64,000 nt of DNA from JAIESQ01 sp964495375 (GTDB taxonomy: Bacteria > Planctomycetota > Planctomycetia > Pirellulales > JAEUIK01): NCBI GenBank assembly GCA_964495375.1, contig CAZBWM010000022.1, forward strand, positions 12,928 through 76,927. The letters run 5' to 3'. The stretch's first letter is position 1. The number at the start of each line of letters is the position of its first letter. The position numbers and the translations under genes are program-made. The notes beneath the pieces were generated by a model. It saw only the letters and a program-made list of their open reading frames with translations, had not been told where the DNA came from and searched no databases. Below are positions 7,628 through 16,080 of this stretch, one piece after another.

Positions 7628-8166
7628 TACAACGTAACCTGTTTCTCCGCGTGCAGGAGCGCACGCAGTCGCTTCATGCCGAGCAGGATGCGCGTCTTGG
7701 CGGTGCCCAAGGGCACTGCCTGCTCGCGCGCGACCTGCTCGTGCGTGTGGCCGTCGAGGAACGCCAGGCAAATGGCATCGCGCTGTTCGCGCGGTAACTG
7801 CCCCAGCGCGGTTTGCACCTGCGCCGTGGCTTCGTCGAGTGTCAACCGTGCCAGCGGATCGACAGCTTCAGGAGCGTTTTGAGCAGTGGGCGCCAGGTGG
7901 CGGCGGCGGCGGCGCAGCAAGTCCACGCTGCGCGAGCGCGCCAATAGCACCAGCCAGGCTTCGGGCGCGGCGCGCGCCGGATCGTATTGCTTGGCGCTGC
8001 GCCACACCTGCCAGAAGATTTCTTGCAGGGTGTCTTCGGCGTCGACGCGCACGCGCAACCAGCGCATCAACAGCCCGAACACGCGCGGCGCATGGCGGTC
8101 GTAGAAATCGGCAAATGCCTGCTGGTCGCCCTGGGCGATGCGGTCGAGCATTTGCGAATCGGTCAT
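7627..8166 (-). CDS. ECF-type RNA polymerase sigma factor
   Basis: A 179-residue sigma-70 family protein containing region 2 (AFADFYDRHAPRVFGLLMRW, then DAEDTLQEIFWQVW) and region 4 (LPREQRDAICLAFLDGHTHEQVA followed by PLGTAKTRI). The start is the ATG at 8166; longer in-frame starts would add a region without sigma features. Coupling to a ChrR-like cupin anti-sigma factor suggests the ECF11-like group that responds to oxidative stress or singlet oxygen; the exact group is inference. The stop overlaps the anti-sigma start by one base. Confidence 0.92.
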   Translation of the reverse strand: MTDSQMLDRIAQGDQQAFADFYDRHAPRVFGLLMRWLRVRVDAEDTLQEIFWQVWRSAKQYDPARAAPEAWLVLLARSRSVDLLRRRRRHLAPTAQNAPEAVDPLARLTLDEATAQVQTALGQLPREQRDAICLAFLDGHTHEQVAREQAVPLGTAKTRILLGMKRLRALLHAEKQVTL

Positions 8167-8494
8167 TGTGGGGGGCCGCCTCTTGCCAGGCGCTGGCCGA
8201 AACGACCACTGCGGTTGAAACCGCTGCGCTGGAACCTGGCCACTACTGTCCGTCGCTGAGAATAGCTTGCCCGGCGGTGGGTCGCAACAACGATCGGCCG
8301 CGCGGATTGCGACCGTTTGGCTGGGAAAGAAATCTTTTGCATTCCATAAATCCACGGCTCGCAAGCCAGCGTAATAGTTAGCGCCCCGTAGCTCGGCGCC
8401 CACGCTGGCCGCCGGTTGCAGGGCTTGCAAACCCACCCCCGTAGCTTCGCGCGACGCGAAGCAATCCCCCCAAATTTGGCAAGATCGACAACGC
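8167..8494. other. Divergent intergenic region
   Basis: The 328 bases between the ECF sigma gene (leftwards) and the gene at 8495 (rightwards). It must hold both promoters. I could not assign a convincing -35/-10 pair or an ECF-type autoregulatory element by eye, and saw no dispersed repeat. Confidence 0.4.
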
Positions 8495-8977
8495 ATGGAT
8501 GGTCCCTGGCAGGACGATCAAGCGCCCGATCGCTTGGCAGCACCACCCGACGGTGCCCTGGCTCAGGGCGCATTGGCCAATGGCGGGCCCGTCGCCAGCG
8601 CGCCGCTGGCCAGCGCGCCGACCGAGTCGATCGTGGCCACGGGGCCGGTTCCGCCAGCGGGCACCGATAGCACCCCCCGACAAGGCAAGGACACCGTGTA
8701 CGCTCCCGACGATATCAGCGGCTTTCGGTCTCCGCAGTTGCCCAAGCTGATGCGCGAGTTCTCGCCGCTGGCGACCGTGGTCCGCCGGCCCGGGGCTGGC
8801 GAAACGGCCACGCACGCGCTCGATATGTCGGATCGCCGCGCCGAAGAGCTGGCCGAACAGGCCAAAGCCCGCAGCATGCACCTGGTCGTGCTCTTCGAGC
8901 AAATGCGAACGCCCGACGCAGCGTCTCGCGCGCCGCAGGCGTCTCAAGCCGCGGCTTCGCCCGGGGCCATCGTCTGA
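8495..8977 (+). CDS. Hypothetical protein
   Basis: A 160-residue soluble protein. The first 70 residues are low-complexity (Ala, Pro, Gly rich). The stretch at about 78-138 (from FRSPQLPKLMREFSPLATVV through ARSMHLVVLFEQM) is regular and looks like the conserved part. No known domain, signal peptide or membrane helix. It diverges from the ECF sigma operon and is a possible regulon member, but nothing in the sequence proves that. Confidence 0.55.
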   Translation: MDGPWQDDQAPDRLAAPPDGALAQGALANGGPVASAPLASAPTESIVATGPVPPAGTDSTPRQGKDTVYAPDDISGFRSPQLPKLMREFSPLATVVRRPGAGETATHALDMSDRRAEELAEQAKARSMHLVVLFEQMRTPDAASRAPQASQAAASPGAIV

Positions 8978-9133
8978 TTTCAGCCGTCGAGCTTCCGCCT
9001 TCCCGTTTCCGTAGTGGCGCGCGGCGCGGCTTATTCTGCAATGCCCTGCGCTGAGTTAAGCTGCTGGCCGTGCGGTTGACCGACGCCAAGGTGGCGGCAT
9101 GCTCGACGCGCGGCACCGCGGAGTAACCCGGCG

Positions 9134-9679
9134 ATGATGGCGAACTTCGATCCTACGGTTCCCACGATTCTTCAAAAATTGCCCAGCGCATTAAGCGCAC
9201 GGCGGGCAACGGCTGCGGTACTCGCCTGGGTCGCACTTGTTCTGACGGCAGGCGCTTGCTTCGCCGACGACAAGCCGCCGACTGCCGAAGAAGCCGCCAT
9301 CGACCACGCGGCGCTGGCCGCCTGCGACGCTTTCATGGAAGCCTTCAACCGCAGCGACATGGCGGCCTGGCGTCGCACGCTCAACTATCCGCATGTGCGA
9401 CTGGCCGAAGGCTCCGTCGTCGTCTCCAACACGCCCGACGAGTACGAGCGCGAGTGGGACTTCGCCGAGTTCGCCCGCCGCACGGGCTGGCATCACAGCA
9501 GCTACGATCGCAAACAGGTCGTGCAGCGGGGGCCGGACAAAGCGCACGTGGCGGTGCGGTTCACGCGCTATCGGGCCGATGGCAGCAAGATCGCCACCTA
9601 TGACGCGCTGTACGTGGTCACCCGCGTCGACGGACACTGGGGCGTGCAGATCCGCTCGACGTTCGCGCCGCGCAAGTGA
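9134..9679 (+). CDS. Secreted SnoaL/NTF2-like protein
   Basis: A 181-residue protein with a probable signal peptide (hydrophobic core about 28-43, LAWVALVLTAGACFA, then charged residues). The mature part has the cone-shaped NTF2-like pattern: ACDAFMEAFNRSDMAAWRRTLNYPHVR at the start and a final beta hairpin (YDALYVVTRVDGHWGVQIRS). Such domains bind small ligands or act as isomerases or hydrolases; no function can be assigned here. An alternative ATG lies one codon downstream. Confidence 0.65.
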   Translation: MMANFDPTVPTILQKLPSALSARRATAAVLAWVALVLTAGACFADDKPPTAEEAAIDHAALAACDAFMEAFNRSDMAAWRRTLNYPHVRLAEGSVVVSNTPDEYEREWDFAEFARRTGWHHSSYDRKQVVQRGPDKAHVAVRFTRYRADGSKIATYDALYVVTRVDGHWGVQIRSTFAPRK

Positions 9680-9685
9680 GCGGGG

Positions 9686-9737
9686 TAGTGGGTCAGTTTG
9701 AAAAGCGTGTCCTCAATTAATTTAAACTGACCCACTA
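9686..9737. repeat. Inverted repeat, GGGTCAGT family
   Basis: Perfect 14-base arms TAGTGGGTCAGTTT (9686-9699) and its complement (9724-9737), separated by 24 bases. The outer motif GGGTCAGT..ACTGACCC is shared with the larger nested element at 17109-17240. There is no T-run after the hairpin, so it is not an obvious terminator. Confidence 0.75.
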
Positions 9738-9787
9738 CAAGAGAGCGGCGGCTTCCCCACGCCGGCCGCTTTCGGTTACGCTCTGGC

Positions 9788-10261
9788 ATGCTGCGACCGA
9801 CCGAACCTGCCGACGATGCTGCGCTGGTCAAACTCGCGCGCGAGACGGGCGTGTTCCGCCCGCTGGAAATCACCGCGCTCGAAGAAGTGCTGACGGATTA
9901 CCACGCGCACAACCGCGCGCAGGGGCATCAATCGGTCACCTCGCTCGACGACGCGGGGCGGATTATCGGCTTCGCTTACATCGCGCCGGCCGCCATGACC
10001 GATCGCACCTGGTATCTCTACTGGATTGCAGTCAGCAAAGCGCTACAGGCCCAAGGCACCGGCAGTCGATTGCTCAAGCACTGCGAAGCGGCAGTGCGCG
10101 CCGCGGACGGGCGGTTGCTATTGATCGAAACTTCGTCGCTGCCGCAGTACGACCTGACGCGAAAGTTCTACGTCAAGCACGGCTATGACACGGCGACCGT
10201 GCTGCGCGACTTCTATGCCGACGGCGACGATATGGTCGTGTTCAGCAAGCGGATGAGCTAG
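9788..10261 (+). CDS. GNAT family N-acetyltransferase
   Basis: A 157-residue protein with the GNAT fold: N-terminal MLRPTEPADDAALVKLAR, the acetyl-CoA binding segment LYWIAVSKALQAQGTGSRLLKH near residues 77-99 (a variant of the Q/RxxGxG/A loop) and the C-terminal FYVKHGYDTA. It probably acetylates a small-molecule or peptide amine. The substrate is unknown and the neighbours give no clue. Confidence 0.88.
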   Translation: MLRPTEPADDAALVKLARETGVFRPLEITALEEVLTDYHAHNRAQGHQSVTSLDDAGRIIGFAYIAPAAMTDRTWYLYWIAVSKALQAQGTGSRLLKHCEAAVRAADGRLLLIETSSLPQYDLTRKFYVKHGYDTATVLRDFYADGDDMVVFSKRMS

Positions 10262-10287
10262 TTACAAACGTCGCAGGCGAGCTGCCT

Positions 10288-11877
10288 TTACAGATGGCGC
10301 CGGAGCAGCCGCGCCGGCAAACGCAGTTGATCCAGATCGCGCACGCGCGATGGCTCGGCCGTGGGATACGGATCGCTCGCGCCGCGTGGCAGCCCGTCGG
10401 ACTGGATGTGGTCCGACTCTTCGAGCAGTCGGCCGAACGAGGCCAGCAATTCACCGGCTAACTGCGGATCGACGGCCACTACGGCCACCTCGGTGTTGAG
10501 CTTCTCGCTCCGCGAATCGAAATTGTGCGATGTGACCATCACCACGCGTTCGTCGAAAACCGCGCTTTTGTTATGGAAGTGCTCGGGGCCGGCGTACTCG
10601 TAGATCTGGATCCCCTGCGCCAAGAGCCGGGGCCGATCGTTCGTGTAGCCGGCATGCGCGAACATCACGTTCGTGCTGACCAACGAGTTCGTTAGCAGCG
10701 TCACAGCCACGCCCCGCGCGCGGGCGCGGGTGAGCGCCTGTTCCATGATCTCAGGCGGCACAAAGTACGGGCTTTCGAGCACGATCGACTGCCGCGCACG
10801 ATCGATCTCGCGCACCAGCTCGGTCGTGATCGGATCGGACTTCTGCTTGACGCCGCCGGTGTCGAACAGGAAGCGCGTGTCGGCCGCTGCGGCGCGGCCG
10901 GCTCCCCAGTCGGTTCGCCCATCGAGCCGCCATAGTTGACCGCGGGCGAGCACGGTCCGCCCATGATCGAGCACGTCGGCGGCCCAGCTCAGGCCGGCCG
11001 CGCGATCATCGGAGCTTGTCATTTCATCCGGCGGCAGCGGTGGCGCCAACCAATTGCGGCCCGGCGCGACATCGGGCGCTTGCGCCTTAAAATCCGACGG
11101 TTTGATCGGATCGACTTCGTCGCTCGCCCAAAGTTGATCGAAATAAGTTTGCACGGCGCCGGCCGTCGCGCCGCGCACGTAGACGTCGCGATCGACGAAG
11201 TTGTTGACCGACAGGCCATAGTGCGGATCGTTGACGTTGCGGCTGCCGACGATCGCTTGCTGGCGATCGATCACCAGCAGCTTGTCGTGGCAGCGGCGGT
11301 TTGAATCGAACACGCGGTTCCACGTCAGCGGATGGTAGACGCGCACCTCGACTCCACACTCGGCCAGGTGCGCGACGAGCGCGTCGGGCAGGTTGCTGCG
11401 ATAGGCGTCCATCACCACGCGCACGCGCACGCCCCGGCGGGCAGCGTCGCGCAACAGCGAGAGCGTGGCGACTCCGTAGTTGTCGTACTTGAGCGTGTAG
11501 GTGGCCAGCGAGATCTCGTGACGCGCCTGCTGCACCAGATCGATGCGCGCCTGACCCGCTTCCAGGTGCGTCGAGAGGAGCCGCAACGTGTCGGCGCGGG
11601 CGATCGTGGTCGTTCCCAGCGACAGAACGCCGAGCAGCAGCACGGCGAGCGGGAGTGCCAACACGAACGACAGCAGGAAACGCGCGGCGCGCGCAAACAC
11701 GGGCGGAAGTCCGCGGCGCGAGTAGCGAGCTATCGCCGGCCGAAGTGGTCGCACGCTGCCTCTGGTTTCGTGGGCGAGTCTGGGTGAGTGGTCTGGCGGG
11801 TGGCTTGCGTCCAAGCAGGTGCCGTTCGATCGGCCGAGGGTCCACCGATCGTGCGATCGAGAACCCTCGTAGTTCAT
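10288..11877 (-). CDS. Phospholipase D / cardiolipin synthase-like protein
   Basis: A 529-residue protein with two HKD motifs: CHDKLLVIDRQQAIVGSRN in the first half and HFHNKSAVFDERVVMVTSHN in the second, each with the downstream Gly-Ser/Ser-His-Asn element. A basic leader followed by a hydrophobic segment (FLLSFVLALPLAVLLLGVLS, about residues 67-86) suggests secretion or membrane anchoring. The family transfers phosphatidyl groups (cardiolipin synthesis) or hydrolyses phosphodiesters; both halves are intact. The start at 11877 is a choice; a frame extends to 11949. Confidence 0.85.
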   Translation of the reverse strand: MNYEGSRSHDRWTLGRSNGTCLDASHPPDHSPRLAHETRGSVRPLRPAIARYSRRGLPPVFARAARFLLSFVLALPLAVLLLGVLSLGTTTIARADTLRLLSTHLEAGQARIDLVQQARHEISLATYTLKYDNYGVATLSLLRDAARRGVRVRVVMDAYRSNLPDALVAHLAECGVEVRVYHPLTWNRVFDSNRRCHDKLLVIDRQQAIVGSRNVNDPHYGLSVNNFVDRDVYVRGATAGAVQTYFDQLWASDEVDPIKPSDFKAQAPDVAPGRNWLAPPLPPDEMTSSDDRAAGLSWAADVLDHGRTVLARGQLWRLDGRTDWGAGRAAAADTRFLFDTGGVKQKSDPITTELVREIDRARQSIVLESPYFVPPEIMEQALTRARARGVAVTLLTNSLVSTNVMFAHAGYTNDRPRLLAQGIQIYEYAGPEHFHNKSAVFDERVVMVTSHNFDSRSEKLNTEVAVVAVDPQLAGELLASFGRLLEESDHIQSDGLPRGASDPYPTAEPSRVRDLDQLRLPARLLRRHL

Positions 11878-12241
11878 CGTCCGGTCGCGGCGCGAAAATT
11901 CGACGAATCTAACGCTGGTAGCGTGCGGATGCTGGCGGTCGATGGGCACGCCAAGGACGCCGCCACGACAGCCACTAACTCGCTGATCAGCAATACCTTA
12001 AGATCGATGATTCAGGTTTTAGTCGAGACCAATTACGGGGCCCGAACAGCGGTCAGAAGCGTCTGAGCCCGCGTGCGACCCGCGTCCCCTCACGGACCAT
12101 CGGCGGACAAGAACCACTGCCAGCGAAGCGAGCGCCGGCAGAACCGCGACAATTTGCCTGGTTTGACTCGCGCCGCGCGGGGCATTAGTATCTGCAAACG
12201 ATGAGGGTCGAGCCATTGGCTCTATGTGCCAACGGCATTCG
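11878..12241. other. Divergent intergenic region with possible short upstream frame
   Basis: No gene longer than 20 codons is supported. On the plus strand TAGTAT at 12186-12191 resembles a -10 hexamer and would start transcription near 12198, three bases before an ATG at 12201. That ATG opens a 16-codon frame ending TGA within the first codons of the Cys/His-rich gene. It may be a leader peptide or chance. Confidence 0.3.
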
Positions 12242-12961
12242 ATGGGTTTGAACAAGCGCCATAAACTGCGACTCCCCGCGTGGCGGCAATTGATTGCTGT
12301 CACTGCGCTGGGTTCGTATCTCGCCGTCGCGGGAGGGATTCCGCTCCCCGCGCCCACGGTGAGCCGTGACACTGCAAGTCGCGATTCGCGCCCGTTCCCC
12401 TGCCAGCAGCACCGCTGTGGATGCCGCACAGCCGAACAGTGCTGGCAACATTGTTGCTGCTTTTCGCCGGCCGAACGCCGCGCCTGGGCTCGAGCGCATG
12501 GTGTCGAAGCCGAAGCGGCCGCCGCCGAACTGATGGTTGCCGACGAGAGTTCGACCGCCACCCCTGCCAACGCATCGCTCGCCGCACATGACCGCACCGC
12601 TTCCACCAATGCCACCGCGTGTTGCACGGCGGATGTTCATGGCAAACCCGCTGGCTGCTGCGATCATCAGCACGAACACAAGCACGATCAAGTACATGGT
12701 TGCGGACACGATCATCGCCACGACCCTGGCGCGTGCGATGCTGAGCCGGCGGATGCTGTCGGCGGAGTCATCGGCTTTCACGCGCTGGGTTGCCGTGGCA
12801 TCTCGACGTTCTGGGTTTCTTGCGGCGCGGTAGCGCCGCTTCCTCCGCCGGTACCGGCTGTCGCTCAACCAGCACTTTCTGGAACAGTTTTCGTAGTTTC
12901 GCTCGCTGCCGACTCGGCCATCGCCGAAACGCCCGATCCCCCTCCCAAGCTGCCCGGCTAA
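12242..12961 (+). CDS. Cys/His-rich secreted protein, putative metal binding
   Basis: A 239-residue protein from the ATG at 12242; an ATG at 12224 would add six residues. After a hydrophobic N-terminal segment (about 14-34) comes a compact cysteine block, PCQQHRCGCRTAEQCWQHCC, and later a His/Cys run (CCDHQHEHKHDQVHGCGHDH). The end is proline-rich (ETPDPPPKLPG). The clustering of Cys and His after a signal-like segment suggests extracytoplasmic metal binding. No catalytic domain is recognised. Confidence 0.6.
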   Translation: MGLNKRHKLRLPAWRQLIAVTALGSYLAVAGGIPLPAPTVSRDTASRDSRPFPCQQHRCGCRTAEQCWQHCCCFSPAERRAWARAHGVEAEAAAAELMVADESSTATPANASLAAHDRTASTNATACCTADVHGKPAGCCDHQHEHKHDQVHGCGHDHRHDPGACDAEPADAVGGVIGFHALGCRGISTFWVSCGAVAPLPPPVPAVAQPALSGTVFVVSLAADSAIAETPDPPPKLPG

Positions 12962-13168
12962 CGCAAGACGTTGCTCGCTGGCATTTGTGGGCCTATGCGC
13001 CCGCTACTCGTTTCGGGAGGAACGCCGCGTGCTTGCGCTCGATAGCGTGGCACCCTGTGCGCTCACGATTGGCTTCAACGGCTCGATCCTCATCACATCA
13101 GGCGGTGGGGCTTTCGTGAGCGCGCGGGGTGGTCATTCTGTCGGTGAGTATGCGCGCGGCAAGCTGCC

Positions 13169-13846
13169 ATGCGTCGTCGGGCTGCCTTCACACTGGTCGA
13201 ACTGCTCGTGGTCGTCGCCATCATCGGCGTCTTGATCGCGTTGTTGTTGCCGGCTGTGCAGTTCGCCCGCGAGGCAGGGCGCCGCACGAGCTGCCTGAAT
13301 AACCTTCGGCAGATCGGCATCGGCGTGCAGTTGTTCTCCCAAACGAACGGCGGACGCTTCCCACAAACGATTCATGCCGGCGCGGGCAAGTCGTGGATCT
13401 ACACGCTTGGCCCCTACATCGAAGGGGTCGACAAGATCCGCATTTGTGCCGACGACCCCCTGGGGGACGAGCGCCTGCTGGACGGCGCCAAGGGGACGAG
13501 CTACGTCATCAACGAGTACGTCGCCAACCCCGATGTCGAAGGATCGCTCGTTTTTTTGAACAAGCTGATCGACGCGTCGCGATTGATCGTCGTCTTCGAA
13601 GGCGCCGACAAACGCAACGTCAACCAGGAGCACGTGCACTGCTCGACGTGGTACACGCAGTACAAGATCGACAACAAGTTGGTCTGGCCGTACATGCTCC
13701 AGGAGATTCAGCCCGATCGTCATTATGGAACTAGTAACTACCTTTTTGCCGACGCCCACGTAGAGACGATTCCTGTCGAAACCGTCCAGCGTTGGGTCGA
13801 TGAGGACTCTGCTAATGGCACGAATTTCGCCATGCCCGAGCAATAA
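13169..13846 (+). CDS. DUF1559-like type II pseudopilin (H-X9-DG type)
   Basis: A 225-residue protein starting with a class III prepilin leader and methylation site (MRRRAAFTLVELLVVVAIIGVL; the processed residue is F7, with E11). It continues as planctomycete DUF1559 proteins do: LLLPAVQFAREAGRRTSCLNNLRQIGIG near residues 26-51. A terminal motif NYLFADAHVETIP resembles the H-X9-DG region. It is shorter than many relatives (300+), so it may be a compact variant. It is followed within 51 bases by a PEP-CTERM gene, which may share its transcript. Confidence 0.85.
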   Translation: MRRRAAFTLVELLVVVAIIGVLIALLLPAVQFAREAGRRTSCLNNLRQIGIGVQLFSQTNGGRFPQTIHAGAGKSWIYTLGPYIEGVDKIRICADDPLGDERLLDGAKGTSYVINEYVANPDVEGSLVFLNKLIDASRLIVVFEGADKRNVNQEHVHCSTWYTQYKIDNKLVWPYMLQEIQPDRHYGTSNYLFADAHVETIPVETVQRWVDEDSANGTNFAMPEQ

Positions 13847-13896
13847 CGCTCGCGCATTCACGTTCAATACCAACCAAACATTGAGGATATTTATTT

Positions 13897-14655
13897 ATGA
13901 CGTATCGCATTGTTGCGCTGTGCGCACTGGCCCTGGTAACAGTAGTTGAGCCCTCCCGCGTGTGGGGGCATGGTTTTGGTCTTTCGCTCGTGGGCAATGC
14001 CCTGGTAGCGACCAGCCCCGAGCCGCCGAGCGACGGTAACCCCTTGGTCTTCGTGACCGCGCTCGAAGACGTGCTCGGCAATCTTGAAGCCGGGCATGGC
14101 GGAGCCGGCGGTGGCGCCGCGTTTATTGTGGACCGCCACTTCAGCTTCGATCTCTCTGGGCCGCTCTTGTATTCCAACGGCGGAGCGGCGGTTCCCGCGG
14201 CCGATGGCATCAAAATGACGCTCATCGGTCAGCAGGCTGGCTTCAGCGGGCAGGTCGATCTCGATGGTGACGACGGACTTGTCAGCGGATTTCCGATCAG
14301 CGGCCGCACGAGCCATGAGTTCATCTTTCGGCTCACTTCGACCGGCGCTCTGCCCGACGGAGTCTACGGCGTGATGTATCGCATGAACGGTGGACCCGGC
14401 ACCAAGGACAACCCGACCGGCCCGGCGTTCGAGTCGACGCCGTGGATCATGTCGGTGTTCGCCACACCAGGCTTTGATCCCGATCCGCTGAACCCCAATC
14501 CGGCCGTCGACGTGGCGGCGCGAGAGCTGTGGGCAGCGGCCGTGCCGGAGCCGGCGAGCATGGTGATGCTCGGTTGCGGATTGGCCGTGGCGGTTGGCGC
14601 GGCACTGCGGCGACGCAAGAAGCTTGTTAGCCGCGGAGTTTACTCCGCGCGCTAG
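13897..14655 (+). CDS. PEP-CTERM sorting-domain protein
   Basis: A 252-residue secreted protein. The signal peptide spans about residues 1-24 and the C-terminus carries VPEPASMVMLGCGLAVAVGA followed by RRRKK, the PEP-CTERM signal recognised by an exosortase. The middle is beta-rich with a repeated Gly/Pro/Asp pattern and no catalytic motif. A GAGGA ribosome site precedes the ATG. The last ten residues (LVSRGVYSAR) are encoded by a dispersed palindrome that also supplies the stop codon; a near-identical tail ends the lnt product at 29989. The cognate exosortase is not in the window. Confidence 0.85.
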   Translation: MTYRIVALCALALVTVVEPSRVWGHGFGLSLVGNALVATSPEPPSDGNPLVFVTALEDVLGNLEAGHGGAGGGAAFIVDRHFSFDLSGPLLYSNGGAAVPAADGIKMTLIGQQAGFSGQVDLDGDDGLVSGFPISGRTSHEFIFRLTSTGALPDGVYGVMYRMNGGPGTKDNPTGPAFESTPWIMSVFATPGFDPDPLNPNPAVDVAARELWAAAVPEPASMVMLGCGLAVAVGAALRRRKKLVSRGVYSAR

Positions 14656-14665
14656 CTCGCGCGGC
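14625..14665 (+). repeat. Dispersed palindrome that ends genes, copy 1
   Basis: TGTTAGCCGCGG, an 8-base variable centre and CCGCGCGCTAGCTCGCGCG. Read in frame, it codes for the C-terminal VSRGVYSAR and the TAG stop of the PEP-CTERM gene. The same element recurs at 29980-30018 (minus) and, in diverged form, at 29915-29953 (plus). Confidence 0.75.
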
Positions 14666-14703
14666 GCGTTAACTGATCGAACGATCGCGCGTCGCGGGGG
14701 ATT

Positions 14704-16053
14704 TCAGTCGAGCAACAGCAGCTCGACGGTGTCCCCCGCGGCGTAGCGATGTTCGCCCGCGGGAAAGTGCGCCAAGGCATTGGCCATGGCCGCGGTGCGC
14801 AGATCGGCCGAACCCTTCCAGCGGAGCGGCTCGACCGCGAGCCCCGCAGGCGTGTCGCGCACCAACGACGGATGGTACGTCGGTCGATCCCCTTTCTGGA
14901 CGAAGTCTGCCGTCAGTCGACCTGATTGGCGCTTGCGCGCCGCAGCCATGCGCCCGGCCAGCCGGTCGATCGCGGGCCGCACGAATAACTCGAAGCCGAC
15001 CAGCGAGCTGACGGGGTTCCCCGGCAGCCCGAACACGAGCCGATCGCAGGCTGCGGTCTCGGCTTCGATGGCGACATTGCCGGTGTCGTCGGTGCTTTTG
15101 CGGAATCCCGCCGCGCGCTCGGCCGGCAGCATGCCAAACCAGAGCGGCTTGCCCGGCTTCAAGCGCAGCTTGTGAAACACTTGCTCGACGCCCAGTTCGG
15201 CCAGCACGGCTGGCACCAGGTCGACTGCACCGGCCGAAACGCCGCCGGAAAGCACCAGCACGTCCGCCGCGCGCAAGCCGGCCGCCACGCGCGTGAGCAG
15301 ATCGGCTCGTTCGTCGCGGGCAACACCCAACGAAACCGGAGCGGCGCCGGCACGCGCCACGAGCGCTTCGAGCATCGGGCCGTTCGAGTTGCGGATTTGA
15401 CCGGGGGCAGGCTGCACGTCGGGCGACACCAATTCGTTGCCCGTCGAGAGCACGGCCACGCGCGGGCGATCGATCACCGCGAGCACGGCGTGCCCCGCTT
15501 CGGCGGCCAACCCCAGCTCGACGGGGCGCAGCACGCGACCGGCGGACAGCACAATGTCGCCGGCGCGCATCGAGCAACCGCGCCGCAAAATGTTTTGTCC
15601 CGCTTGCACAGCGCCGCGATCGATCCACACTTCACCGAGTTCGTCCGAATTATCCGTGTGTCGATCTCCCCAAGCGCCTCCGGTCGTCGCGCGAATGTCG
15701 GAATCGGCCGCGACGGGGCGCGTGTGCTCGACCATCACCACGGCTTCGCAGCCGGCCGGGATCGGCGCGCCAGTCATGATACGCGTTGCTTCGCCGGGCC
15801 CGAGCGATCGGCGCGGCACGCCGCCGGCCAGCACTTCATCGACGATGCGCAAGCGGGCGGGCACGGTGGCGATATCGGCCACGCGCACGGCATAGCCATC
15901 GACGATCGACTTGTCCCACGGTGGAGAATCGAGATCGGTGGTGATCTCTTCGGCCAGCACGAGCCCCAGCGCGGCGGCCAAGGGGACGCGCCGCGGCGGC
16001 CGCGCCGCCGCCCGGGCCAAGACCAGCTCGAGCGCTTCGTCGACGGTGAGCAC
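14704..16053 (-). CDS. moeA: Molybdopterin molybdenumtransferase
   Basis: A 449-residue MoeA-type protein that inserts molybdate into adenylylated molybdopterin, the last step of molybdenum cofactor synthesis. The N-terminal domain has SPPWDKSIVDGYAVR and GEATRIMTGAPIPAG. The MogA-like domain has STGNELVSPD, VLVLSGGVSAGAVD and the GLPGNPVSSLVGFE segment. The C-terminal domain ends TVELLLLD. Length and motifs are typical. No other moa or mob gene is in the window. Confidence 0.94.
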   Translation of the reverse strand: MLTVDEALELVLARAAARPPRRVPLAAALGLVLAEEITTDLDSPPWDKSIVDGYAVRVADIATVPARLRIVDEVLAGGVPRRSLGPGEATRIMTGAPIPAGCEAVVMVEHTRPVAADSDIRATTGGAWGDRHTDNSDELGEVWIDRGAVQAGQNILRRGCSMRAGDIVLSAGRVLRPVELGLAAEAGHAVLAVIDRPRVAVLSTGNELVSPDVQPAPGQIRNSNGPMLEALVARAGAAPVSLGVARDERADLLTRVAAGLRAADVLVLSGGVSAGAVDLVPAVLAELGVEQVFHKLRLKPGKPLWFGMLPAERAAGFRKSTDDTGNVAIEAETAACDRLVFGLPGNPVSSLVGFELFVRPAIDRLAGRMAAARKRQSGRLTADFVQKGDRPTYHPSLVRDTPAGLAVEPLRWKGSADLRTAAMANALAHFPAGEHRYAAGDTVELLLLD

Positions 16054-16080
16054 GATCGCACTCCTTCGCGCTTTTGGCGG

